Assembly: GCF_038069655.2 (NCBI RefSeq) | Contig: NZ_CP150951.2 | Location: 3,836,868-3,900,867 of the forward strand | DNA: 64,000 bases | Source of the DNA: Yoonia sp. BS5-3 | GTDB lineage: Bacteria > Pseudomonadota > Alphaproteobacteria > Rhodobacterales > Rhodobacteraceae | Direction: 5' to 3' | Shown here: piece after piece, positions 25,856 through 34,937 of the stretch | How positions within the stretch are numbered: position 1 is the stretch's first letter | Layout: each line of letters opens with the position of its first letter | Position numbers and translations under genes: made by a program | The notes under the pieces: model-generated | The model's input: only the letters and a program-made list of their open reading frames with translations | Databases searched by the model: none | What the model was told of the DNA's origin: nothing

Positions 25856-26959
25856 TTACGGGATAGCTGTAGATGTCAGGCAAGGTGTTCCGTTTTTCAT
25901 ATGCCTTACAACAAGACGCTTTTGGCGACTACCCGTTGGGATAAATCGTGCAGGCTCCGGGGAATAGTTTAACTCTTCGAGTTCAGGAAATATGGTTAGA
26001 ATTTCAGCTTTGGAGGCAGTGCTGATTGACTTCAAGGCTTCCGGACCAGTGAAGAGACTTTCAGTTGGGGCACCTTCCGCAAAGACGATCTCATGCCGAT
26101 CAAATAAAAGATGAAAATACTCGACAAAATCGACCGTTTCGTCAACGAATACACCTGGTAGATCTATTAATCTAATTGCGGCAACCAACACTTCACCCTG
26201 ACCAAACATCCGTTTGGCAATTTTCGATTTCACTAGCAAACGATGTTGCCGGGACACCAAAAGATCCCTCTCTGGCTGACCTTCACCAAGCGCGCCCGCA
26301 ACAATTCGAACTGGGTATAGTTTAGCATTGCTGCGCAGCTTTTCCTTTGTGAATTCCCGGCTGTTGATCCAACGAATTCTCTGAAATCCATTATCGGCTG
26401 TCCGAACCCATGCGCCTTCAGAAAGGTGTTCGACACACATTCGGCCATTTATTGTGTCGATTTGGCACCCCCTAGTGAAGCATGGCGGTGATGCATGATC
26501 GACATAAGGGTTATTCGGCCCTTCAGCATTGGATAGGACAGTCAAAGGCACGCCAATTGGTGGAAACTCGCCAACTCCACCTATGAATGCCAATCCTTCA
26601 ACTGTCGCGAACGACGTTACACCGGGTTCATTGATGTTGAAGCCAATCAACGTGTAAATGTTACCATCCGGGTCCTGAACAGTTAACGCGTACTCGGCTT
26701 CGACACGAAGTCCATCTGCAAATGTGGCGCCATTATATGTTATGGACGGATCTGAACCCGCGTCTAGTGATTGGGAATTGTCAGAATCGCCAAAACTCGT
26801 GTCATCGCTATCATCGACTTCGACTGCGACCCAGTCATTGTTATCAAGTGTAATCGTTGCGCCTACCAGATGCGACCCGTCCCCTTGCGTAATACCTGAA
26901 AGCTGCTGGCCTCCGGATATTGTAACATTTGACTCTTCCAATGTATAAATCGTCGGCAT
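25856..26959 (-). CDS. Hint-domain (Hedgehog/intein-type) protein
   Basis: A 367-residue protein. The N-terminal ~150 residues look like an extracellular beta-rich part with Asp-rich stretches. A Hint_2 domain begins at the Cys of CFTRGCQI (about residue 160), with VRTADNGFQRIRWINS and DLLVSRQHRLLV following. The family usually reads CFTPGT at its start. Roseobacters carry many such proteins, which are thought to be self-processing or secreted, but their role is not known. No signal peptide is seen. The base composition is visibly lower in G+C than neighbouring genes, suggesting transfer. Confidence 0.8.
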   Translation of the reverse strand: MPTIYTLEESNVTISGGQQLSGITQGDGSHLVGATITLDNNDWVAVEVDDSDDTSFGDSDNSQSLDAGSDPSITYNGATFADGLRVEAEYALTVQDPDGNIYTLIGFNINEPGVTSFATVEGLAFIGGVGEFPPIGVPLTVLSNAEGPNNPYVDHASPPCFTRGCQIDTINGRMCVEHLSEGAWVRTADNGFQRIRWINSREFTKEKLRSNAKLYPVRIVAGALGEGQPERDLLVSRQHRLLVKSKIAKRMFGQGEVLVAAIRLIDLPGVFVDETVDFVEYFHLLFDRHEIVFAEGAPTESLFTGPEALKSISTASKAEILTIFPELEELNYSPEPARFIPTGSRQKRLVVRHMKNGTPCLTSTAIP

Positions 26960-27653
26960 CTAGGTTTTGTCCCCAACTGGTGATCGACGTGATCAATTTG
27001 TGATGACTACCTGCCGTGGTCAAGAGGCGAGGTCATTAGAAATGAAGCCCCTCATGGTGATCAGAGATCAAAGCCGTATTCTGAAAGATGCCCTCCAAAC
27101 ATTGTACCTAAAACGCAGCTATGTAGCGCTTAAGATCTATAAAAACTAAGTTTTTGAAGATCTTCGTCGACGTCAGAGCAACTGACTTGTTGGCAAAAAG
27201 CTCCTGATCCTGCCTGTTCGTGACATTCAGAAAGCTCAGCTCTTCGCTTCAATTGCTTACAATCTTCTACAACTTCCCGATCACTTTTGGTCTTATCGGC
27301 CCATAAATCAGGCGCTTGCGCTGCAGGCGGCCGGATCACCTGGTTGCCCTTGCAGCTGCTCTGGACATTCTGAAGGGAACATGGTGATGAATCATTATGC
27401 GCGACCAAGGATCACGTACGACGATTCCGACGGCAGCGCCTGTGTTTATGAGTATCCTCGTCATCAAATCGTTGTCTACTTATGCGATCGCCGCATTTAT
27501 GACCTTGCGTCAACATCGCGGCCAGCCCGTTACGGTGCGCATAAGCGATCAGCATTTTGGTGATATTTATGCCGAAAAGTCAATAATATCGATTTTGCCT
27601 TTTAATTGATGACTTTTCCGTTATCATTCCGCAAAACAACTGGGAGAACCTCC
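26960..27653. other. Long A+T-rich gap without a convincing gene
   Basis: About 690 bp with lower G+C than the flanks. Several short frames exist, the longest a 92-codon frame on the minus strand (27130-27408) with a Cys- and Lys-rich C-terminal part but no recognisable domain, signal or ribosome-binding site. I see no RNA gene and no repeat other than the motif at 27581. It may be the decayed edge of a transferred segment. Confidence 0.4.
27581..27597. promoter_or_regulatory. Shared motif CAATAATATCGAT before the TAXI gene
   Basis: CAATAATATCGATTTTG at 27581-27597, 57-73 bp before the TAXI start. The same 13 bases, CAATAATATCGAT, occur at 31228-31240 before the second DctP gene. A shared regulator site is likely, though this copy is only a half palindrome. 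Confidence 0.45.
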
Positions 27654-28586
27654 ATGCTCACGTCACTCAAATGCTTTTTTGGCGCGGCTGCTATCGCAAC
27701 GCTCTCTTCTACGGCCATTGCCGAAGAGCTTCGGATCGGCACAGCTTCGCTGGGCGGTGCCTTTTATCCAATGGGCCAAAGCATCTCAAACGTGGTCAAT
27801 AGCCATGCTGGAAATGACATTTCCATGGTTCCGGTTGTGACAGGTGGGTCCGTACAGAACCCTAACCTGATCGCAACGGGCGAAGTCGAGATCGCGATCA
27901 CCAATAACAACCTCGCCGTCCTCGCGATTGGCGGTAAGGGCCCTTACACAGCCGCTGGCCCCATTGATCTGGGCGCTGTCGCAGCGCTGCACCCTTCAGT
28001 GCTGCATATGGTCGTGCTGGCCGATAGCGACATCCAGACATTCGAAGATCTCGCTGGCAAGCGCGTGGCCGTAGGCCCTGCGGGCGGCGGCACGTTGGGC
28101 TTTGTCAACTTCCTACTGCCATTGCATGACATGAGCATCGACGACATTACCCCAAGCTTTGTCAGCTATTCTGACGGGTTCAGCCAGTTGACCGATGGCA
28201 CCGTTGACGCAGCTTTGGCACTGTCGGGCTACCCTGCCGGTGCGGTCATGCAGGCCTCTGCCGGTGCGGATCTGCGCTTTATCTCTTTCTCGGACGGGAA
28301 ATTGGACGAAGCGCTTGAAGCAAACGGCGCCTATGTGGCGGTTGAGATCGACGCAGACGTCTACGACACCCCCGAAAGCGGAATGGTGATCGGTGTGAAC
28401 AACATGCTTGTTGCGCCCAATTCACTGGATGCCGACACGGTCGAAGCCGTGACACGCGCGATCTTTGATAACCTTGAAGAGCTGCAGGCCGAAAACGCCA
28501 ATGCGCGCCAGATCGATCCTGCGATGTCGCTGAACCTGGCGATCCCGCTGCATGCAGGCGCACAAGCCTACTTCGACGCACAATAA
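27654..28586 (+). CDS. TAXI-family TRAP solute receptor
   Basis: A 310-residue periplasmic receptor of the TAXI branch of TRAP systems (TAXI: TRAP-associated extracytoplasmic immunogenic). It has a signal peptide with cleavage after STAIAEE, the ASLGGAFYPMGQ start of the mature part, and GKRVAVGPAGGGTLGF near 135. The ATG at 27654 has GGGAGAA upstream. It is followed by a fused TRAP permease and a cupin protein, so the three form one transport-and-use unit. TAXI receptors usually bind glutamate-like or other carboxylates, but the ligand here is unknown. Confidence 0.9.
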   Translation: MLTSLKCFFGAAAIATLSSTAIAEELRIGTASLGGAFYPMGQSISNVVNSHAGNDISMVPVVTGGSVQNPNLIATGEVEIAITNNNLAVLAIGGKGPYTAAGPIDLGAVAALHPSVLHMVVLADSDIQTFEDLAGKRVAVGPAGGGTLGFVNFLLPLHDMSIDDITPSFVSYSDGFSQLTDGTVDAALALSGYPAGAVMQASAGADLRFISFSDGKLDEALEANGAYVAVEIDADVYDTPESGMVIGVNNMLVAPNSLDADTVEAVTRAIFDNLEELQAENANARQIDPAMSLNLAIPLHAGAQAYFDAQ

Positions 28587-28599
28587 AACAATCCGCAAA

Positions 28600-28623
28600 A
28601 AGGGGTCCCAACGGGGGCCCCTT
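28600..28623 (+). terminator. Intra-operon hairpin after the TAXI gene
   Basis: AAGGGGTCCC (28600-28609) pairs with GGGGCCCCTT (28614-28623), one G-U pair, AACG loop. It lies between the receptor and permease genes, as in the other two TRAP operons here. Confidence 0.6.
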
Positions 28624-28649
28624 CTTCCCAAAGAATTACAGGTATATCC

Positions 28650-30539
28650 ATGGCTGTCTTGCGGGCGATAACGCTGAAAAACGCGATCTTTTTGGCCGGA
28701 CTGGCCCTGGGGGCCTATCATTTGATGGTGGTCTCTGGCGTGATCACCATGTCAACAATGCCCGTGCGGGTCACCCATGTGATGCTGGCCTTGTCCTTGC
28801 TATTTGTCATCAAACCCGCATCCGAAGGGCTGGCAGGCACCAAGCTGAACGCGGCCTTCTCAGCGCTCTTGGTCGCCGCCACAGTGGGCGCCAGCTATTA
28901 CCTTCTGACCCGTTGGCAGGCAATCGCCTTTAGCGGTGGGATCACCAATGATACCGATTTCATCGCCGGTGTCGTCTTGATCGCCATTGTGTTTGAGGCT
29001 GCCCGGCGCGGGATCGGCTGGATCCTGGCGACGATCACTTTCGTCTTCTTCCTCTACCCGTTTGTGGCGCCCTACATGCCTGGGGTGCTTGAAGGGCGCG
29101 GATCGACCCTGCAGCGCATCGTTGTCGTGCTGACGATGGACACGCAAGGGATCTACGGCATCCCGGTTGGGGTGGCCGCAAGCTATATCATTGTCTTCAC
29201 GATCTTTGGGGCGCTGCTTTCCAATTTCGGCGCTGGGGATTTCTTTTTTGAGCTATCAAACCGCTGCACGCGCGGACTGCGCGCGGCCTCGGCAAAATCA
29301 GCCGTCCTGTTTTCAACGCTGATCGGCATGGTCAGCGGGTCGGCGGCGGGCAATGTGGCCGTGACCGGCACCGTCACGATCCCGATCATGAAACGTGAAG
29401 GCTACCAGCCGCACCAGGCCGCCGCGATTGAAGCTGTCGCCTCAACCGGTGGGCAAATCATGCCGCCTGTCATGGGGGCAGCCGCCTTTATCATGGCCGA
29501 GATCGTGGGCGTGCCTTACACATCCGTCATGCTGGCCGCGATCATTCCGGCGCTGCTTTTCTTTAGCTCGGCCTTCATGGTGGTACATCTGCAAGCGGTT
29601 AAATCAGGCATCGCGCCCAATACAAGTACCGCAGATGACGACGATATCCCATTGTCCAAAGTCCTGCTAAACGGCGGGCCCTTCATCGGGGCCTTTGGAA
29701 CGCTGATCGGTGTGATGCTGGCCGGGTTTTCCCCATTCATGGCCTCGCTTTGGGCCATGGCCGTTTTGCTGGTCGGCGATATCATCTGGCAACGCAAAAT
29801 CGATCTGGCGTTTTTCAAGAAAGTCATGGTGTCCATATCCGAAGGCGCGCGATCGGTTGTCACCATCTCAGCTGCTTGCGCTGCGGCAGGGATCATCGCG
29901 GGCGTTTTGGGGGTCACCGGGCTGGGGTCAAAAATCGCAACGCTGATTGATGTGGCCTCGGGCGGGTATCTGTTTCTGGCGCTGTTCTTTACCATGATCA
30001 CATCAATCATCCTGGGGATGGGGCTGCCGACAACAGCGGCCTATCTGATCTTGGCAACGGTCGTGGCCCCTGCCCTTGTCAAACTAGGCGTGCCCGTGCT
30101 GACGGCGCATTTCTTTGTCTTCTACTATGGCTGTATCTCAACCATCACGCCGCCAGTGGCGCTGGCCTCTTATGTGGCGGGCGGGATTGCGCAGGCCAAT
30201 GTGAATAAGGTCGGCTGGACGGCGGCGTCTTATGCGGCGACATCCTTTGTGCTGCCTTTTGCCTTTGTCTATGGCAGCGGGCTGCTGATGGGCGGCACCG
30301 TCTTCGAAAATGCCATGGCCGCAATCACAGCCGCATTTGGCACGTTTGCGATTGCGGTGGCGATCATCGGCTGCCTCGGCGCGCCGCTTGCGCCCCATGC
30401 ACGGGTCATGGCAGCAATCGGCGGGCTGTGCCTGCTGTTCCAGGGCTTGATCAGCGCCGGGATCGGCCTCGCCCTATTCGCAGCGGTCGTGTTGATGGGC
30501 CGCGCATCCAAATCATCCCCCAAAGAGGCTCTTCAATGA
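28650..30539 (+). CDS. Fused TRAP permease, DctQ-DctM type
   Basis: A 629-residue permease in which the small DctQ part (first ~170 residues) and the large DctM part are one chain, as is usual with TAXI receptors. About 15 to 17 membrane segments are predicted by eye. The segment MVSGSAAGNVAVTG near 230 and PVMGAAAFIMAEIVGVPY near 275 mark the large subunit. It is translationally coupled to the downstream cupin gene by an ATGA overlap. It moves the TAXI ligand inward with a sodium or proton gradient. Confidence 0.93.
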   Translation: MAVLRAITLKNAIFLAGLALGAYHLMVVSGVITMSTMPVRVTHVMLALSLLFVIKPASEGLAGTKLNAAFSALLVAATVGASYYLLTRWQAIAFSGGITNDTDFIAGVVLIAIVFEAARRGIGWILATITFVFFLYPFVAPYMPGVLEGRGSTLQRIVVVLTMDTQGIYGIPVGVAASYIIVFTIFGALLSNFGAGDFFFELSNRCTRGLRAASAKSAVLFSTLIGMVSGSAAGNVAVTGTVTIPIMKREGYQPHQAAAIEAVASTGGQIMPPVMGAAAFIMAEIVGVPYTSVMLAAIIPALLFFSSAFMVVHLQAVKSGIAPNTSTADDDDIPLSKVLLNGGPFIGAFGTLIGVMLAGFSPFMASLWAMAVLLVGDIIWQRKIDLAFFKKVMVSISEGARSVVTISAACAAAGIIAGVLGVTGLGSKIATLIDVASGGYLFLALFFTMITSIILGMGLPTTAAYLILATVVAPALVKLGVPVLTAHFFVFYYGCISTITPPVALASYVAGGIAQANVNKVGWTAASYAATSFVLPFAFVYGSGLLMGGTVFENAMAAITAAFGTFAIAVAIIGCLGAPLAPHARVMAAIGGLCLLFQGLISAGIGLALFAAVVLMGRASKSSPKEALQ

Positions 30540-31117
30540 AACATAAGGAATACCGCCGCGTTGTCACTGGCCATGATGCCAATGGTGTGGCGATCATCGA
30601 AAGCGATCAGATGGCGTCGCAGATGCTTGAGCGTCCCAATCGGCCCGGCGTCCGGCTGACCAATTTCTGGCTGACCGACAAGACACCGGCCGAATATGAC
30701 GGCCCAACCGAGACCTGCAAAGGTGATTTCATCTTGCACCCGCCCAAGAATGGCACGGTCTTTCGCTGCGTTGAATTCATGCCCGAAGACCCCGAGGTCA
30801 TGGCCAAACTGTCCAGCGAAGATGGGGCTGCGGCCTTTGCTGAAATGGGCGCCGGAGCCAATATCGTTCAGGGCGGGCGCCACCCGTGGATGCACCGGAC
30901 TGACAGCGTCGACTACGGCATCGTCATGAATGGCGAAATCTGGATGCTGATGGATAATGAAGAAGACGACGTGCTGCTGAAGGCTGGCGATGTTGTCGTG
31001 CAGCGCGGCACGAACCACGCCTGGGCCAATCGCGGCACTGAGCCTTGCACGATCATGTTCGTGCTGGTCGATGGCGTGACAGAAGAAGGCGGCGGCAAAG
31101 GTATCCCGCCACGCTAG
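30536..31117 (+). CDS. Cupin-domain protein
   Basis: A 193-residue single-domain cupin. The first motif is HPWMHRTDSVDYGIVMNGE, the second GDVVVQRGTNHAWANRG, so a metal site (His/Glu ligands) is likely. The ATG at 30536 overlaps the permease stop, so it belongs to the TAXI operon. In-frame residues upstream are inside the permease and Arg-rich, and are rejected. It may handle the imported compound or sense it, but its reaction is unknown. Confidence 0.85.
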   Translation: MKHKEYRRVVTGHDANGVAIIESDQMASQMLERPNRPGVRLTNFWLTDKTPAEYDGPTETCKGDFILHPPKNGTVFRCVEFMPEDPEVMAKLSSEDGAAAFAEMGAGANIVQGGRHPWMHRTDSVDYGIVMNGEIWMLMDNEEDDVLLKAGDVVVQRGTNHAWANRGTEPCTIMFVLVDGVTEEGGGKGIPPR

Positions 31118-31136
31118 ATTCATAAAATCACAGTGA

Positions 31137-31171
31137 AAAGGGCGTCCCATTGGGGCGCCCTTTGTTGTTTT
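31137..31171 (+). terminator. Rho-independent terminator after the TAXI operon
   Basis: AAAGGGCG (31137-31144) pairs with CGCCCTTT (31156-31163), followed by GTTGTTTTTT. This is a classic terminator for the TAXI-permease-cupin transcript. Confidence 0.85.
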
Positions 31172-31227
31172 TTGCACCCTGCCCAGCGCCATATCGCAAA
31201 ATTCTGGCGATATACGTTATTCATTTG

Positions 31228-31245
31228 CAATAATATCGATATTAT
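31228..31245. promoter_or_regulatory. Palindrome ATAATATCGATATTAT before the second DctP gene
   Basis: A perfect 16-bp palindrome at 31230-31245, preceded by CA, so that CAATAATATCGAT matches the motif at 27581. It lies about 100 bp before the DctP start. It is the best candidate for a shared operator of the two TRAP units. Confidence 0.5.
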
Positions 31246-31347
31246 ATCAGACTTATCCCCGGAGGAGCGACGTAATCCGACCCATCTGCTGGGCCGTTAT
31301 TGCGTCAACAAGACCGGCGCAAAGCCGTAACCATCTGGGAGGATGAC

Positions 31348-32376
31348 ATGAAATCAATTACACGCACGGGCATTTTGGGCCTTTTGCTGGCATCAACCGC
31401 TGCCTCGGCGCAAACTGTTGAAGGTCCCGAAGTCTATTGGAGCTTTTCAATGTGGGGCAATCCCCGCGCCCTGTCGGCAGGGATGGAAGCCATCGCAGAT
31501 GAGGTCCGCGCACAAACGGACGGCAATTTCAACATTGAGATTTTCTACGGCGGCCAGCTGTCCAGCGCGCGTGAAAACCTTGATGGGCTACAGCTGAATG
31601 CGTTTGAAGGTGCGGCGATCTGCAACTTCTACCACCCGGGCAAGAACCCGGCATGGATGGTGTTCTCGCTGCCTTTCCTGCCGTTGGGCGATCCGGCGGT
31701 CGACAAATACGTACGCTCGCGCATGTTCGAACATCCGGCGATCGTTGCGGATATGGAACCCTGGAACGCCATGCCCTATCTGTCGGGCCTCTTGCCGCAA
31801 TATGAAATCCTGGGCAAAGGCGACGCCCCAACCGAGCTGAGCGGCTGGGACGGCTTGCGTGTCCGCGCGGGCGGCGGTCTTGGCGATGCGATGGAGGCAT
31901 TGGGCGCCACCAAACAGACCTTGCCCGCAGGCGAGACCTCAACCGCGTTCCAACGCGGCGCGCTTGATGCGGCGGCCTTCCCTTATACTTACGCGCATGT
32001 CAGCTTTGGCATCGCTGATGAGGCCGAATGGTTCACGTCGAACCTGGCACCAGGCACTTCGGAATGCGGCTGGGTTCTGAACAAGACCGCCTATGAGGCA
32101 TTGCCCGCGCAATATCAGACCCTGCTGATGGACCTGCGCGACATGGGTATGGATGCCGAACAGGCTGCCTATGCTGCCCAGGACGAGGTCAACCTGCCCA
32201 ATTTCCGCGACACCATGCAGGAAATCGTCTACTCGGACGAACAGATCTCTGAATTCCGCGACGTGGCAGGTCAGCCGGTCTGGGATGCGTGGATCGCTGC
32301 CAATAGCGACAAATTCGACGCGCAAGGCGTGTTTGACGCAATTTGGAGCTACGCCGAAGAAGCCCAGAACCAATAA
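31348..32376 (+). CDS. TRAP solute-binding protein, DctP type (second)
   Basis: A 342-residue periplasmic receptor. It has a signal peptide (LGLLLASTAASAQT) and the FYGGQLSSARENLDGLQLNAFEGA segment near residue 60. The GWDGLRVRAGGG region near 160 contains the conserved ligand-binding Arg. ATG 31348 has GGGAGGA upstream. It resembles receptors for larger or less usual carboxylates more than the classic C4-dicarboxylate DctP. Followed by a strong hairpin, then DctQ and DctM. Confidence 0.88.
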   Translation: MKSITRTGILGLLLASTAASAQTVEGPEVYWSFSMWGNPRALSAGMEAIADEVRAQTDGNFNIEIFYGGQLSSARENLDGLQLNAFEGAAICNFYHPGKNPAWMVFSLPFLPLGDPAVDKYVRSRMFEHPAIVADMEPWNAMPYLSGLLPQYEILGKGDAPTELSGWDGLRVRAGGGLGDAMEALGATKQTLPAGETSTAFQRGALDAAAFPYTYAHVSFGIADEAEWFTSNLAPGTSECGWVLNKTAYEALPAQYQTLLMDLRDMGMDAEQAAYAAQDEVNLPNFRDTMQEIVYSDEQISEFRDVAGQPVWDAWIAANSDKFDAQGVFDAIWSYAEEAQNQ

Positions 32377-32384
32377 ACCACAAA

Positions 32385-32410
32385 GCCCGGCGACAGATCT
32401 GTCGCCGGGC
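32385..32410 (+). terminator. Perfect palindromic hairpin after the second DctP gene
   Basis: A 26-bp uninterrupted palindrome, GCCCGGCGACAGA on its left half mirrored exactly on the right. It has no T-run. It lies between receptor and permease genes and probably limits read-through or protects the receptor mRNA. Confidence 0.65.
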
Positions 32411-32439
32411 CTTGCATCTGTGCAGGCAAGGACAGCCAA

Positions 32440-33078
32440 ATGGCAAAGAACACGCAGGCCGAAACCGGCCTTTTGGCAGGGCTGAACCGGGGGCTGATCC
32501 CGGTTGAGGATTTCGCAAATCTGATGGCGGCTTTCGCCATCATGGCGCTGATGATCCTGGGGGTCTTGCAGATCCTCTTGCGGACGGTCTTTAACGCGCC
32601 CATCGACGGCTATATCGACCTGGTCGAACTTTCGATGGCCAGCATGGCCTTTCTCGGGGCGGCCTATACGCAGCGGCTGGGCAGTCATATCCGGATGGAA
32701 TTGCTGGTCGGGCGGCTGAAGGGGCGTTGGCTTTGGGCGGTTGAGGCGGTTGGCGCGGCAGTCGCGCTTTTTATCATTGGCGTGCTGATTTACTACAGTT
32801 TCGGACATTTCCAGAGGGCGTATTCGCTGGGCGATACGACCATCGATGCCGAATATCCGACCTGGCCATCCAAATTGCTGGTGCCCATCGCCTTTGGGAT
32901 CTGGTGGTGCAGGCTGGCGCTGCAATTTCTTGGCGCTTTGCGGCTTTTCATATTTCCAGATGCCCAGCCCGTGGCGGTCATCATCGCGAAGGATGTGGCA
33001 GAACAGGCCAAGGATGAGATCGCCGAAGTCATGGGCGATGAGACCGATACCCATACCAAACCCGGAGATGCGGCATGA
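32440..33078 (+). CDS. TRAP transporter small permease, DctQ (second)
   Basis: A 212-residue DctQ subunit, longer than usual because of an N-terminal polar extension (about 20 residues) and a C-terminal charged tail rich in Glu and Asp. Four helices lie between about residues 28 and 170. The segment ELSMASMAFLGAAYTQRLGSHIRMELL is the family signature. Its stop overlaps the DctM start by 4 bp. It works with the receptor upstream and the large subunit downstream. Confidence 0.88.
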   Translation: MAKNTQAETGLLAGLNRGLIPVEDFANLMAAFAIMALMILGVLQILLRTVFNAPIDGYIDLVELSMASMAFLGAAYTQRLGSHIRMELLVGRLKGRWLWAVEAVGAAVALFIIGVLIYYSFGHFQRAYSLGDTTIDAEYPTWPSKLLVPIAFGIWWCRLALQFLGALRLFIFPDAQPVAVIIAKDVAEQAKDEIAEVMGDETDTHTKPGDAA

Positions 33079-34430
33079 TTATCGGCATCGGAATGTCCGA
33101 CCCGTTTCTGGTCGGTGTGATCACCATGTGCCTGCTTTTGGGGCTGATCGTGATCGGCGTCCGGGTTGTCTTTGCGGCGGCGATTGTCGGGCTCTTGGGG
33201 CTTGTCGAATTGCGCGGCTGGGGGCCTGCGGCGGGAATCGTCGGCACAATCCCGCATTCAAAATCATCCACCTATGCGCTGTCTGTGCTGCCGATGTTCA
33301 TTTTCATTGGGTTCCTGGCCTTTCATGCGGGTATGACGCAACAGCTGTTTGACGCAGCGCGCAAATGGCTGGGCTGGCTGCCAGGCGGGCTGGCCATTGC
33401 AACAGTATTCGCGACCGCTGGGTTTGCGGCCGTTTCGGGGGCATCAACAGCAACGGCGGCTGTGTTTAGCCGGGTGGCGATCCCAGAGATGCTCAAATAC
33501 GGCTATGACAGGCGAATGGCGGCGGGGGTTGTTGCCTCTGCCGGGACATTGGCCACGCTGATCCCCCCTTCTGCGATCCTCGTGATCTACGCGATCATCG
33601 TCGAACAATCGGTGGGCAAACTGCTGCTGGCAGGATTTTTACCAGGTATCTTCTCGGCCATCGTCTATGCGGGGATCATCGTTGTCTGGGCCATGGTCAA
33701 ACCGGGGGCGGCACCATCGGTGACCGGCTTCACCTGGGGCGAGCGGATGCGCACCCTGCCCGGCATCTCACCGATCATTTTGGTCGTGATCATCATCATG
33801 ACATCCATCTACAGCGGCTGGGCGACCCCGACTGAGGCAGGCGCATTGGGCGCATTTGTGGTCTTTGTGCTGGCGCTGGCACGCGGGACACCGCTGCGGT
33901 CCATCAAGGAATCACTGATGGAATCGGCCAAGCTGACAGTGATGATCTTTTCACTGATCTGGGGCGTGCTGATCTTTGTACGCTTCCTGGGGTTCTCGGG
34001 CATTCCAGGCGCTTTCACCGAATGGATCGTCGGGCTTGATATGGAACCGATGACAATTATGATCTGCATCCTTTTGGCCTATGCGGTACTGGGGATGTTC
34101 ATGGATGCCATCGGGATGTTGCTGCTGACATTGCCTGTGGTCTATCCCGCCGTTGTCGCGCTTGGTTTTGATCCGATCTGGTTCGGGATCATCGCCGTGA
34201 AGATGGCCGAGATTTGCCTGATCACACCGCCCATTGGACTCAATTGCTTTGTGGTCAACGGGGTGCGCCCGGATATCCCACTGGGGCAGGTTTTTCGGGG
34301 CGTGGCCTTGTTCTTTATCGCCGATGTGATCACCATCGCCGCATTGCTGATGTTCCCCGAAATCGTGACATGGCTGCCAAATTTTGACTTTGCAGCCTGG
34401 TGGTCGGGGCTTTGGGCCACAACCAATTAA
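33075..34430 (+). CDS. TRAP transporter large permease, DctM (second)
   Basis: A 451-residue DctM-type permease with about twelve helices. AVSGASTATAAVFSRVAIPEM near residue 120, LIPPSAILVIYAI near 160 and LITPPIGLNCFVVNGV near 375 fit the family. It is coupled to DctQ by an ATGA overlap and followed 9 bp later by a GlcG/HbpS-like gene, so that gene is part of the same operon. Confidence 0.94.
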   Translation: MIIGIGMSDPFLVGVITMCLLLGLIVIGVRVVFAAAIVGLLGLVELRGWGPAAGIVGTIPHSKSSTYALSVLPMFIFIGFLAFHAGMTQQLFDAARKWLGWLPGGLAIATVFATAGFAAVSGASTATAAVFSRVAIPEMLKYGYDRRMAAGVVASAGTLATLIPPSAILVIYAIIVEQSVGKLLLAGFLPGIFSAIVYAGIIVVWAMVKPGAAPSVTGFTWGERMRTLPGISPIILVVIIIMTSIYSGWATPTEAGALGAFVVFVLALARGTPLRSIKESLMESAKLTVMIFSLIWGVLIFVRFLGFSGIPGAFTEWIVGLDMEPMTIMICILLAYAVLGMFMDAIGMLLLTLPVVYPAVVALGFDPIWFGIIAVKMAEICLITPPIGLNCFVVNGVRPDIPLGQVFRGVALFFIADVITIAALLMFPEIVTWLPNFDFAAWWSGLWATTN

Positions 34431-34439
34431 GGAGCCGCC

Positions 34440-34937
34440 ATGCGCCTGCACACATCCCTTCCGCTGGACAAAGCCAACGCGATCATCACCGAGGCACTGC
34501 GCCTTGGGCGTCAGGCCAAACTGCTGCCGCTGACTGTCGTGGTCCTTGATGCGGGGGGCAAGATGGTGGCGATGCAATGCGAAGACGGATCAGGCGTGAT
34601 CCGGTTTGATGTGGCCTTTGGCAAAGCCTACGGGGCATTGGGCATGGGCATCTCAAGCCGATTGATCCGCGACCGGCTGAAGGAACGCCCGACCTTTCAG
34701 GCGGCCCTTGCCACCGCATCCGATGGGCGGCTGATCCCGGTGCCGGGCGGTGTGCTCATCGAAGATGCAGAAGGTGTCACGCTGGGCGCCGTGGGGATCA
34801 GTGGCGATACATCCGACAAGGATGAATATTGCGCGATTGAGGCGATCAAAGCCGCAGGCTACGCGCCAGAGCCAGCCGAGCCGGATCCCGATTGGCGCAC
34901 TTCATCCCTGTCAGACCACTACCCAGCCTCAAGCTAA
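34440..34937 (+). CDS. GlcG/HbpS-like protein (DUF336)
   Basis: A 165-residue GlcG/HbpS-type protein: the LPLTVVVLDAGGKMVAMQCEDG core, the KAYGALGMG helix and the terminal GAVGISGDTSDKDEYCAIEAI motif. Relatives bind haem or oligomerise as sensors in Streptomyces, or sit in glycolate and other catabolic operons without a known reaction. The AAGGAG site lies 5 bases before the ATG. It is the last gene of the second DctPQM operon. Its stop overlaps the convergent cupin gene by 4 bp. Confidence 0.88.
   Translation: MRLHTSLPLDKANAIITEALRLGRQAKLLPLTVVVLDAGGKMVAMQCEDGSGVIRFDVAFGKAYGALGMGISSRLIRDRLKERPTFQAALATASDGRLIPVPGGVLIEDAEGVTLGAVGISGDTSDKDEYCAIEAIKAAGYAPEPAEPDPDWRTSSLSDHYPASS

Noticed and set aside
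27130..27408. 92-codon minus-strand frame in the low-G+C gap
   Set aside because: No ribosome-binding site, signal or family, so it is noted only in the gap entry.
31939..33054. 371-codon minus-strand frame across the second DctP and DctQ genes
   Set aside because: It is antisense across two recognised genes and the hairpin between them, with no family.
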